From CAKVLS01 sp045638465 (GTDB lineage: Bacteria > Bacillota > Clostridia > Christensenellales > UBA1242): a DNA stretch of 8,946 nucleotides. This document shows positions 1-6,249 of this stretch, piece after piece. Location of the stretch: NCBI GenBank assembly GCA_045638465.1, contig JAZUBK010000030.1, positions 1-8,946 on the forward strand. The letters are read 5' to 3'. Under the pieces are notes generated by a model. The model had not been told where the DNA came from. It was given only the letters and a program-made list of their open reading frames with translations, and did no database searches. Every line of letters begins with the position of its first letter. Position 1 is the first letter of the stretch. The translations under genes were made by a program, and so were the position numbers.

Positions 1-97
1 ATATCATAAAATTTTGTATTTAGCAAATGATTTTAACAAGTTTTTTAATTAATTTTTATTATTATATTTATTTTATAAAAAAATATAAAAAAGGGTC

Positions 98-126
98 TTT
101 ATTTTTATAACACTATATGATATAAT
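98..126 (+). promoter_or_regulatory. Probable sigma-A extended -10 promoter of the nfeD-floA operon
   Basis: An exact TATAAT lies at 121-126 and is preceded by TG plus one base (118-120), which makes a TGnTATAAT extended -10. The hexamer 17 bases upstream is TTTATT at 98-103, a weak -35 with three matches to TTGACA, as is tolerated in extended -10 promoters. Transcription would start near 133, giving a leader of roughly 35 bases before the nfeD start at 170. The surrounding 169 bases are very AT-rich, contain no gene I can support, and make chance TATAAT matches likelier. The TG motif and the position favour a real site. Confidence 0.62.
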
Positions 127-169
127 ACTTACAATAAAACAATATGCTAAAAAATAGGGGAGAGATTTT

Positions 170-688
170 ATGGCACAAGAGTTATTGAGCATTTTTATTC
201 ATATGCACACTGTAGGTATCGTATTTTTGGTACTTGCTATGGTTTTGATTAGTCTAGAATTCTTTATTTCTGGGTTTGGCTATTTTGGAATAGGCGGTTG
301 TGCTTGTTTTGTTATCGCATTTTTTATTAGACTTATCCAAGGAGCGACTACAGCACAATGGATTGCTATTTTGATTGTTATAGCTATAATCATCACTTCT
401 TGTGTTTTACTTGTAATCAATTCAAAAGAAAAAGGGACTTTTAACAAAAATCCTTTTATTCAAACAGATACTTCTATTCCAGAAGATTATAGTGATCCTC
501 TAGCTGTATACGGTCATCTTCTTGACAAAGAAGGTCAATTAGTTACTCAATGTAAACCAATCGGTAAAGCCGAAATTGATGGCGATATTTATGAGGTTAT
601 GGCTGTTGACAATGGTTTTATCACAAAAGGTGCAAAAATTGTTGTTGTTGATGTAGAAGGCGAAAATATATACGTAGAAAGAATATAA
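170..688 (+). CDS. Short NfeD-family membrane protein, FloA partner
   Basis: This 172-residue protein has the plan of a short NfeD protein without a protease domain. Hydrophobic segments run at about 15-35, 37-55 and 63-83; the Gly-rich FFISGFGYFGIGG stretch at 31-43 is typical of the family. A soluble C-terminal domain follows at about 108-172, with the G-H-L, P-I-G-K-A, G-F-I-T-K-G and V-V-V-D-V-E-G pattern of the NfeD OB-fold. NfeD proteins sit beside flotillin/SPFH genes and are thought to help organise or stabilise flotillin assemblies in the membrane. The start is ATG 170 with AGGGGAGAG at 156-164. The stop lies 21 bases before floA, so the two are cotranscribed. In length it resembles B. 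subtilis YuaF (FloT's partner) more than the long YqeZ that accompanies B. subtilis FloA. The family assignment is secure; the exact role is inferred. Confidence 0.88.
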   Translation: MAQELLSIFIHMHTVGIVFLVLAMVLISLEFFISGFGYFGIGGCACFVIAFFIRLIQGATTAQWIAILIVIAIIITSCVLLVINSKEKGTFNKNPFIQTDTSIPEDYSDPLAVYGHLLDKEGQLVTQCKPIGKAEIDGDIYEVMAVDNGFITKGAKIVVVDVEGENIYVERI

Positions 689-709
689 GATCTTTTTTAG
701 GAGGAAACT

Positions 710-1732
710 ATGTTAAGTTTGTTGGGTATAAGCAACGGTCTAAAATGGGGATTAATTATCGGTATTCCTGGTGTTATTTTGGTAGGGCTACTTGTTGTAT
801 TTATTATTGTAGTTCCTGTTAAGATTTGGTTTAGAGCTTTGGTTTCAGGTGCTCATATTTCTATGAGTAGACTTGTAGGTATGAAGCTTAGAAAAATTGA
901 TATCAATATGCTTATTGAGGCATATGTGGCTGCAAGAAAAGCAGGTCTTACTATTGATATTAACGAACTAGAAACTCACTATATGGCAGGTGGAGATGTT
1001 GTAAAAGTAGTTAACGCTCTTATTTCTGCACATAGTGCAAAAATTAATCTTTCTATCGATACTGCAAAAGCTATTGACCTTGCAGGTAGAGATGTGTTAA
1101 ACGCGGTTAAAGTTAGTGTAAACCCAAAGGTTATTGAAACTCCTATGGTATCTGCTATCGCAAAAGACGGTGTAGAACTAAGGGTTAAAGCAAGAGTAAC
1201 TGTTAGGGCAAACATAGGCCGTCTTGTTGGTGGTGCGGGAGAAGAAACTATCCTAGCCAGAGTAGGTGAAGGTATAGTAACTACTGTAGGTTCTGCTGAA
1301 GATCATGGTGAAGTTTTACAAAACCCAGACCTTATTTCAAAGACAGTTCTTGCAAAAGGTCTTGATAGTGGTACAGCATATGAAATTTTGTCACTTGATA
1401 TTGCTGATATTGACGTTGGTAGAAATATTGGAGCTCAACTTCGTATGGATACTGCAGAAGCTGAAAAGAGAATTGCTCATGCAAAAGCCGAAGAGCGTAG
1501 AGCTATGGCTGTTGCAGCTGAGCAAGAAATGAGAGCAAAAACTCAAGAAATGAACGCAATAAAAATTGCTGCAGAGGCAGAAGTTCCTAAAGCAATGGCA
1601 ACTGCTTTTAAGGAAGGTAAACTTGGCATAATGGATTATTACCGTATGCAAAACGTTGTTGCTGATACTGATATGAGAAACTCTATTGCAAATAGTGACG
1701 ATACAAAGAAGAAACCTGGCTCTGGTAAATAA
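710..1732 (+). CDS. floA: Flotillin-like protein FloA
   Basis: This is a 340-residue homologue of B. subtilis FloA (YqfA), which is about 330 residues. Bacterial flotillins scaffold functional membrane microdomains that influence membrane fluidity, secretion, signalling and cell-wall synthesis. A hydrophobic segment at about 13-36 anchors it, and the SPFH domain follows at about 37-240; it includes the conserved stretches VKIWFRALVSGAHIS (37-51) and GGAGEETILARVGEGIV (174-190). A long Ala/Glu/Lys/Arg-rich region at about 247-300 should form the coiled coil used for oligomerisation. The tail at 325-340 is short, polar and Lys-rich. The start ATG 710 has a perfect AGGAGG at 699-704. Its place between nfeD and an unknown membrane-anchored gene, with 21- and 25-base gaps, points to one transcript. 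Nothing appears truncated. Confidence 0.96.
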   Translation: MLSLLGISNGLKWGLIIGIPGVILVGLLVVFIIVVPVKIWFRALVSGAHISMSRLVGMKLRKIDINMLIEAYVAARKAGLTIDINELETHYMAGGDVVKVVNALISAHSAKINLSIDTAKAIDLAGRDVLNAVKVSVNPKVIETPMVSAIAKDGVELRVKARVTVRANIGRLVGGAGEETILARVGEGIVTTVGSAEDHGEVLQNPDLISKTVLAKGLDSGTAYEILSLDIADIDVGRNIGAQLRMDTAEAEKRIAHAKAEERRAMAVAAEQEMRAKTQEMNAIKIAAEAEVPKAMATAFKEGKLGIMDYYRMQNVVADTDMRNSIANSDDTKKKPGSGK

Positions 1733-1757
1733 CATATAATATAAAAGGGGTAATTCT

Positions 1758-2375
1758 ATGGAAGTAGAGATTGTGCTTTTGGCAGTTTTTTCTATTCTAT
1801 TTATCCTTTCGTTACTTGTATATAACTTTGGAGATAAAGTATCTTTGAAGAAAAAAGATAAAAAGGCAAAGCCAGAAAAGAAAGATTCTAAAGTTGTAAA
1901 GACCGAAAAGGAAAAACCTGAAAAGAAAGCGGTAGAACCAAAGAAAATAAAACCTGTTACAATGAAAACAACAAGGCCAGTGCTTTTATCACCGGCGCCT
2001 ATGGAACCAAAAAAACTTGAAGCTCCAAAAACAGAACAAGTAAAACCTGCAGCTTCAAGACCAAAGACTATTGATCAAACCGAAATAGATGAAATAAGAA
2101 AGTTTATTGAAAGCAAACCCGAAACAACTGGAACACGACAAGGACTTTCTGATTATAATAAAGTACAAACATTTGGTGATGTAATAGATATTGATGATTC
2201 TTACCCAAATTTTGTAACAGATTATGACCCATATGTTAATAGACCACAAAGAACAGGCGAAAGCGATTTTATGAAAAATCGTGGAGATGACAAAAAATTA
2301 TATGAAGAACTAAAAAATATGTCTCCGGAAATGAAAAAGATAATTATGGCTGATATATTAAGAAGAAAACACTAA
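1758..2375 (+). CDS. Membrane-anchored protein of unknown function with a charged linker
   Basis: I do not recognise this 205-residue protein. It has three visible parts. A single hydrophobic helix at about 4-23 is followed at once by Lys-rich sequence, so by the positive-inside rule the rest should be cytoplasmic. Residues 27-105 are Lys/Glu/Pro-rich, contain many KK, EKK and PKK units, and are probably disordered. The C-terminal half is better ordered: a helix near 108-119, an acidic and aromatic stretch at 140-165 (V-I-D-I-D-D, Y-D-P-Y), and a likely amphipathic helix at 179-204 containing MSPEMKKIIMADILRRK. The layout recalls ZipA-like tethers, but I see no homology to them. The start ATG 1758 has AAAGGGG at 1744-1750. 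It is the last gene of the nfeD-floA operon, 25 bases after floA and just before a terminator, so it may act with FloA at the inner membrane face. That function is inference. Confidence 0.85.
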   Translation: MEVEIVLLAVFSILFILSLLVYNFGDKVSLKKKDKKAKPEKKDSKVVKTEKEKPEKKAVEPKKIKPVTMKTTRPVLLSPAPMEPKKLEAPKTEQVKPAASRPKTIDQTEIDEIRKFIESKPETTGTRQGLSDYNKVQTFGDVIDIDDSYPNFVTDYDPYVNRPQRTGESDFMKNRGDDKKLYEELKNMSPEMKKIIMADILRRKH

Positions 2376-2378
2376 AAA

Positions 2379-2407
2379 CCTATGCAAAAAAGCATAGGCT
2401 TTTTTTT
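2379..2407 (+). terminator. Rho-independent terminator of the floA operon
   Basis: CCTATGC at 2379-2385 pairs perfectly with GCATAGG at 2392-2398 around an AAAAAA loop. A run of eight T residues follows at 2400-2407. It begins three bases after the stop of the unknown membrane protein, so it marks the end of that operon. The reverse strand lacks an equally good T-run, so it acts mainly on the + strand. Confidence 0.88.
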
Positions 2408-2440
2408 GTATTATGCCCACAATATATACATATATTATAT

Positions 2441-2447
2441 AAAGGAG
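2441..2447 (+). promoter_or_regulatory. Ribosome binding site that fixes the yqfC start
   Basis: AAAGGAG at 2441-2447 stands six bases before ATG 2454. The reading frame stays open upstream to an ATG at 2382, but that codon lies inside the terminator stem and has no ribosome binding site. ATG 2454 is therefore the start. Confidence 0.85.
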
Positions 2448-2453
2448 CTTTTG

Positions 2454-2708
2454 ATGGGTATTATAAACGAAGTTTTCCGTTCATTTGATTTTGAAAACAT
2501 TACTGATTTGTATAGATATTATAATCTTGGTGGACGGGCTGTGTATATAGAGAATTTTGTAAGAGTAAATACTTTTTTGCCGAGCGAAATTGTGCTCAAA
2601 CTAAAAAAAGGTATGATCAAAGTGTCGGGCGAAGAACTATGCATAAAGGAACTAAACAAAGGTTGTGTTTTTATCGAAGGCAAAATTAAAGGGGTAGAAG
2701 TTTATTGA
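2454..2708 (+). CDS. yqfC: YqfC-family sporulation-associated protein
   Basis: This 84-residue protein fits the small YqfC family found beside yqfD in spore-forming Firmicutes. The recognisable pattern is YIEN at 31-34, a run of alternating hydrophobic residues, then KGMIKVSGEEL at 52-62 and a GKIKGVEV ending at 76-83, a likely small beta-rich fold. No signal peptide or membrane segment is visible. In B. subtilis yqfC is expressed in the mother cell under sigma-E; its biochemical function is unknown. The gene follows the floA-operon terminator, so it needs its own promoter. The 46-base gap contains AT-rich sequence with only weak sigma-A-like or sigma-E-like matches. Its TGA stop overlaps the TTG start of yqfD, so translation of the two is probably coupled. 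The similarity to YqfC is by motif and position. Confidence 0.8.
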   Translation: MGIINEVFRSFDFENITDLYRYYNLGGRAVYIENFVRVNTFLPSEIVLKLKKGMIKVSGEELCIKELNKGCVFIEGKIKGVEVY

Positions 2709-3844
2709 AAATTTTTAGAAAAATTCCTGGCAAGGTTAGATTTACCTTGCGTGGACTTAATATAGAAAAATTTTTAAATCATATTATATCTTCAGGTTAT
2801 AATTTGGTCAAAATCAGCCGTATAGAGCATGGGAAGGTATCTTTTGTTGTGCCGTTTAAAGATAGCGATGTGGTGAAATCTGAGGCCGAAAAATACGGTT
2901 TTGAGGTTTGTATTGGTGAAGTGTTCGGTTTTTATAGAGTAGTTGATTTTGTTTTAAAAAGGTTTGCTTTTGTTATAGCTATTATTATTTGCTTGAGTGT
3001 TTATTTGTTTAGTAATTTGTTTGTTTGGTCGGTTAATATAAGTGGCAACTATAGGTTGTCAAAAGTAGATATAATGTCTGCTTTGCAACTAGAAAACTAT
3101 GGAATCGGTAAGCCAAAAGCAAATATAAACACAAAACAAGTAGAACAGGTGTTGTTAAAAAAATTCGATCAAATAGCCTTGGTATCAGCCCATTTATATG
3201 GAAATAGCCTTAATATTAACATAAGTGAAAAATTGCCACAAAATTATTTAGATTATAGACTTATGTGCTCAGATTATAATGGAATAATCAAAGAGTTTAC
3301 ATTGGTATCAGGAACTGCCGCTGTAAAAGTAGGTGATGTGGTAAGGGTGGGTGACGTTTTGGTTTACCCATATATAATAGATAATAGCGGTGAGAAAAAA
3401 TCAATTTTTGCCCAAGCAAATATTGTCATAGAAGTTGATTTTAGTTACACAATAAGTTATAATGAAAATAGGGAAATATATGAAGACTCTGGACGAAAAT
3501 TTGTAGTCAAAAATATTTCTTTAGGTAAGCTAAATTTTAGAAAAACAAAGCCTTGCCCGTATAAAAATTATCAACAAAAGACGAGTGAAAGTTATGTGCT
3601 AAACAATATGTTTTTGCCGATAAAAAAGACAGAGATAGTCTATTATGAGCAGGTGTTGGTTTCTAAATTTATTGCCTTTGAAGAGGCGAAAGATGACCTT
3701 ATAAAAGAGGCTTATGAAAAAGCTGTTTTTGAGGCAAAAAACTTTGAAATTTTAGACAAAAAACATACTATAGTTAAAGGTGACGACTTATATTATATAA
3801 CTGCCACCATCAAAGCTATGGTTTATATTGGAGATAAATTATGA
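2705..3844 (+). CDS. yqfD: YqfD-family sporulation-associated membrane protein
   Basis: This 379-residue protein matches the YqfD family (usually about 390-400 residues), annotated as a sporulation protein of unknown mechanism. An N-terminal soluble region at 1-80 contains the FRKIPGKVRF type of opening. One membrane helix follows at about 86-106. Next comes FVWSVNISGNYRLS (106-119), starting a POTRA-like region of about 70 residues that ends in the NINISEKLP pattern (170-178). The C-terminal part at about 185-379 is beta-rich and extracytoplasmic if the N-terminus is inside. The start is TTG 2705, overlapping the yqfC stop as TTGA, with AAAGGGG at 2688-2694. The TGA stop overlaps the ybeY start as ATGA. 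In B. subtilis phoH follows yqfD; here ybeY follows directly. Family identity is strong; function is not established. Confidence 0.9.
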   Translation: MKIFRKIPGKVRFTLRGLNIEKFLNHIISSGYNLVKISRIEHGKVSFVVPFKDSDVVKSEAEKYGFEVCIGEVFGFYRVVDFVLKRFAFVIAIIICLSVYLFSNLFVWSVNISGNYRLSKVDIMSALQLENYGIGKPKANINTKQVEQVLLKKFDQIALVSAHLYGNSLNINISEKLPQNYLDYRLMCSDYNGIIKEFTLVSGTAAVKVGDVVRVGDVLVYPYIIDNSGEKKSIFAQANIVIEVDFSYTISYNENREIYEDSGRKFVVKNISLGKLNFRKTKPCPYKNYQQKTSESYVLNNMFLPIKKTEIVYYEQVLVSKFIAFEEAKDDLIKEAYEKAVFEAKNFEILDKKHTIVKGDDLYYITATIKAMVYIGDKL

Positions 3845-4350
3845 TTATAACAACAAACATTATGCAAAGTAGAGCAAGTAATAAACTAACAAAAAAACTT
3901 TTAAACTATACTCTAAAAGTAGTTGGGGCAAAGTGTACAAAAGTCTCCGTAGACATTAGTTTTGTATCACAAGCTGAGATAAAAAAATTAAATAAAGATT
4001 TTAGAGGCGTAAATGAAGTGACAGATGTACTATCATTTCCTAGTCTAAATCTTAAACCTTATCAAAGGTTAAATCTAAAAGATTTTCCTAACGATGTAAA
4101 CCCAGAAACAAAACATTTACATCTAGGGGATATAATCATATGCGAAGATGTGGCAAGAAAACAGGCTGAAGAATTTGGCCATGCTTTTGAGAGAGAAGTA
4201 TATTACCTTTTAGAGCACGGATATCTTCATTTGCTTGGTTTTGACCATATAGAAGATGCAGACAAAGTTTTGATGAGATTTGTAGAAGAAAAAGTTTTGT
4301 CAAAATTCAAAATTTACAGAAGAGAGTATGTTGATGTCAAAGAAAATTAA
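3841..4350 (+). CDS. ybeY: Endoribonuclease YbeY
   Basis: This 169-residue protein is the metal-dependent RNase YbeY, which takes part in 16S rRNA 3'-end maturation and ribosome quality control in the cytoplasm. The zinc-binding signature HGYLHLLGFDH is complete, with His126, His130 and His136 in H-x3-H-x5-H spacing. Also present are the conserved NKDFRGVNEVTDVLSFP block at 51-67, including Arg55, and LGDIIIC at 95-101. The length is normal, with a moderately long loop (about 68-93) between the last two blocks. ATG 3841 has GGAG at 3830-3833 and overlaps the yqfD stop by four bases. The 3' end overlaps era, pairing two factors of small-subunit biogenesis. The usual neighbour phoH (ybeZ) is absent from this window. 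Confidence 0.96.
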   Translation: MIITTNIMQSRASNKLTKKLLNYTLKVVGAKCTKVSVDISFVSQAEIKKLNKDFRGVNEVTDVLSFPSLNLKPYQRLNLKDFPNDVNPETKHLHLGDIIICEDVARKQAEEFGHAFEREVYYLLEHGYLHLLGFDHIEDADKVLMRFVEEKVLSKFKIYRREYVDVKEN

Positions 4351-5242
4351 AAGCGGATTTGTAGCAATAGTAGGTAGACCAAATGCAGGAAAAAGTACTC
4401 TAGTTAATGCTTTGGTTGGCCAAAAGGTGAGTATAGTATCACCAAAAGCCCAAACTACTAGAAACAATATAATGGGTATTTTAAACGAAGATAACTACCA
4501 AATTGTTTTTGTTGATACACCAGGTCAAAATAGTGCAAAAAGTCATTTAGATGACTATATGCAAAAAAGTATTAAAGGGGCAGTTTCTGGAGTTGATGTA
4601 TTAGTTGTTGCTTTGGACGGCACTAAAGATATATCAAACGCAGATAGAGAAATAATTGGAAAATACGCTGACCTTGAGATTCCTATTATATTGGTTATAA
4701 CAAAAATAGATGCTATAAAAGACGAAAAGTTATTTAGATTACTTGCTAGTCTAAACGATATTCAAAAGGTAGCAGAAATTGTACCGGTATCTAGTATAAA
4801 GAGCAAAAATATAGATGAACTTGTCAAAGTGCTTTTAAACTATTTGCCAGAAATTGATGAAAAGGACAAATACTTTGATGATGATATGTATACTGACAAA
4901 TCATTAAAGTTTATTTGTAGCGAAATAATAAGAGAAAAAGCCCTTTACTTTTTGGATAAAGAGATTCCTCATGGAATTGCAGTATCTATTATAAAGTACG
5001 AAGAGGGTGACACTCTAACAACTATCGATGCTGAAATTATTTGCGAAAAAGACAGCCACAAAAATATAGTTATCGGCAAGGGCGGTAGTATGCTCAAAAA
5101 AATCGGCCATGAGGCTAGAGTTTCTTTCCAAAAGGTTATCCAACAAAAAGTCGACCTAAGACTTTGGGTTAGGGTAAAGGAAAATTGGAGAGATAACCTA
5201 GGCTTTCTAAACGACATCGGATATAACAACAAAGAAATCTAA
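4334..5242 (+). CDS. era: GTPase Era, 30S ribosomal subunit assembly
   Basis: Era is a GTPase with a C-terminal KH domain that binds the 3' end of 16S rRNA and checks 30S assembly. Counting from ATG 4334 (302 residues), G1 is GRPNAGKS at 14-21, G2 is the Thr pair at 41-42, G3 is DTPG at 61-64, G4 is TKID at 123-126, and G5 is PVSS at 151-154. The KH motif IVIGKGG is at 245-251, followed by LKKIGHEAR at 254-262. Small departures from common Era sequences are Ala for Val in G1, QN after DTPG where His is frequent, and Ser for Ala in G5; none should abolish GTP binding. An ATG at 4328 in frame is possible, but the purine run AGAAGAGAG ending at 4326 is better spaced for 4334. The gene overlaps the end of ybeY by 17 bases, implying coupled translation. 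Confidence 0.96.
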   Translation: MSKKIKSGFVAIVGRPNAGKSTLVNALVGQKVSIVSPKAQTTRNNIMGILNEDNYQIVFVDTPGQNSAKSHLDDYMQKSIKGAVSGVDVLVVALDGTKDISNADREIIGKYADLEIPIILVITKIDAIKDEKLFRLLASLNDIQKVAEIVPVSSIKSKNIDELVKVLLNYLPEIDEKDKYFDDDMYTDKSLKFICSEIIREKALYFLDKEIPHGIAVSIIKYEEGDTLTTIDAEIICEKDSHKNIVIGKGGSMLKKIGHEARVSFQKVIQQKVDLRLWVRVKENWRDNLGFLNDIGYNNKEI

Positions 5243-5264
5243 GTATCAAAATTTTGTTTTTGCA

Positions 5265-5270
5265 TATAAT
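5265..5270 (+). promoter_or_regulatory. Possible -10 element upstream of the yqzL-like gene and recO
   Basis: An exact TATAAT stands in the 49-base gap between era and the yqzL-like gene. No convincing -35 lies 16-18 bases upstream (about AGTATC), and the start would fall at the edge of the GAGGGAGG ribosome binding site. It could be an internal promoter giving yqzL-recO some independent expression, or chance in AT-rich DNA. Confidence 0.3.
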
Positions 5271-5291
5271 ATCAATGAGGGAGGTATTGTT

Positions 5292-5441
5292 ATGCATGAT
5301 TTTCAATGGAATTTAATGAAAGATTTTTTACAAACAGGTAATATAGGCTCTTTGAGGCTATACCAAGATCTTACTATGAGTGAGGAGCTTTTTAACGCAA
5401 AGTTCCCACTATACGAAGAAACAGAGGAGAGAGTTTTATAA
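5292..5441 (+). CDS. yqzL: YqzL-like small protein
   Basis: This 49-residue gene lies between era and recO. A strong GAGGGAGG site at 5277-5284 precedes ATG 5292 by seven bases, which supports real translation. The protein begins MHDFQWNLMKDFLQTGNIGS and continues with L-R-L-Y-Q-D-L. The F-x-W-N, Q-T-G-N and aromatic L-Y/F-K/Q-x-L pattern, together with the location, agrees with the short YqzL family annotated at the same place in Bacillus. Function is unknown. The C-terminal half is acidic, and no membrane segment or cysteine pair is present. The stop is three bases before the recO start, and the recO ribosome binding site lies inside this gene, so the two are expressed together. The family call rests on remembered motif and position rather than an alignment. 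Confidence 0.75.
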   Translation: MHDFQWNLMKDFLQTGNIGSLRLYQDLTMSEELFNAKFPLYEETEERVL

Positions 5442-5444
5442 TAT

Positions 5445-6161
5445 ATGGACATAAGGGCAAAGGGGCTTGTTGTTGCTTCTCGTGATATAGGAGAAAAGGA
5501 CAAACTGCTTACTATCTTAACACTTGAATACGGAAAGTTCACTTGCAAAGCAAGAGGAGTAAAAGCACCCAAAAGTAAGCTAAAGATGCAAACTCAGCCC
5601 TTTTGTTTTGCCGACTTTGAAATGGTAAAGACAGGCAACAACTGTACTCTTACTGGCGGCAATATTATTGATAGTTTTTTTGATATAGTATCTAATATAG
5701 AAAAATTTGAATATGGTTACGCTATTTTGGAAGTTTTGGACAAAATAAGCAAAGAAGATGAGGACATTTCTCGTTCGCTTATATTTGGACTAAAGGTTCT
5801 AAAAAACCTTTGCTATACTGATATTTCACCAGCACTTTTGTTTATGCACTTTCTTTTGAATATCTTTAGAGAAGAGGGTTTTGCTATCAATACAGAAAAG
5901 TGTTTGGGCTGCAAAACAAAGTTTATGGGAGAAACCTATTTTGACTTTGAGAGTGGCGAAATAGTATGCAAAAATTGTAAGACCATAGATAGTATGGTTA
6001 TTCCTCCTGCTGTGTTTAACTGTATGAGAATTATTAACAAAAGTAGCGAAGATGAGCTAAAAAACATCAAATTTAAAGAAGAATACATACAATCTAGCAA
6101 TATGCTTTTGAAGAAAAATTTTGAAACAAAATTTATGTGTAAGCTCAAAAGTTTTGCTTAA
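5445..6161 (+). CDS. recO: DNA repair protein RecO
   Basis: RecO works with RecR (and RecF) to load RecA on SSB-coated single-stranded DNA during gap and break repair, and it can anneal strands. This 238-residue protein is near the usual 240-260. The N-terminal OB-fold covers about 1-80 with the typical opening of residues 1-30 (R-A-K-G-L-V, I-G-E-K-D-K-L-L-T, Y-G-K). A helical domain follows, with a four-cysteine zinc finger formed by Cys153, Cys156, Cys175 and Cys178 (CLGC and CKNC). ATG 5445 has AGAGGAGAG at 5423-5431 inside the end of the yqzL-like gene, three bases after its stop. In Bacillus glyQS follows recO; here a terminator and then ppdK follow. It is the last gene of its transcription unit. 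Confidence 0.95.
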   Translation: MDIRAKGLVVASRDIGEKDKLLTILTLEYGKFTCKARGVKAPKSKLKMQTQPFCFADFEMVKTGNNCTLTGGNIIDSFFDIVSNIEKFEYGYAILEVLDKISKEDEDISRSLIFGLKVLKNLCYTDISPALLFMHFLLNIFREEGFAINTEKCLGCKTKFMGETYFDFESGEIVCKNCKTIDSMVIPPAVFNCMRIINKSSEDELKNIKFKEEYIQSSNMLLKKNFETKFMCKLKSFA

Positions 6162-6172
6162 AAAAATATTAT

Positions 6173-6215
6173 AAAAATTGACTAAATAATTTGGATATTT
6201 AGTTGATTTTTTTTT
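6173..6215 (+). terminator. AT-rich rho-independent terminator after recO
   Basis: ACTAAATA at 6181-6188 pairs perfectly with TATTTAGT at 6196-6203 around a seven-base loop. Pairing extends outward through two G-U pairs and an A/T run to 6173 and 6211, about 16 pairs in all. Nine T residues occupy 6207-6215. The stem has only one G-C pair, so the T-run and stem length carry the signal. It lies 12 bases after the recO stop. Confidence 0.75.
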
Positions 6216-6231
6216 GCAATAGTGGTACTCT
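6203..6231 (+). promoter_or_regulatory. Possible ppdK promoter overlapping the recO terminator
   Basis: TTGATT at 6203-6208 matches four of six -35 positions. Seventeen bases downstream, TACTCT at 6226-6231 is a modest -10 preceded by TGG (6223-6225), giving an extended -10 TGn. Transcription would begin near 6238, just before the GGAGG of ppdK. The -35 lies in the right arm and T-run of the terminator. A promoter is expected here because a terminator separates ppdK from recO, but the exact hexamers are uncertain. Confidence 0.4.
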
Positions 6232-6249
6232 AAAGTAGTCGAAATTATA

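Noticed and set aside
73..110. Inverted TTATAAAAA / TTTTTATAA repeat upstream of nfeD
   Set aside because: It consists only of A and T in a region that is nearly all A and T, and the inner part does not pair, so chance is the simplest explanation.
2382..2453. Upstream extension of the yqfC frame starting at ATG 2382
   Set aside because: The ATG lies within the terminator hairpin, has no ribosome binding site, and the added residues do not resemble the family; ATG 2454 has AAAGGAG.
5247..5261. CAAAATTTTG palindrome followed by five T residues after era
   Set aside because: A 10-base palindrome without a loop cannot form a useful terminator hairpin. It might be an operator, but nothing else supports that.
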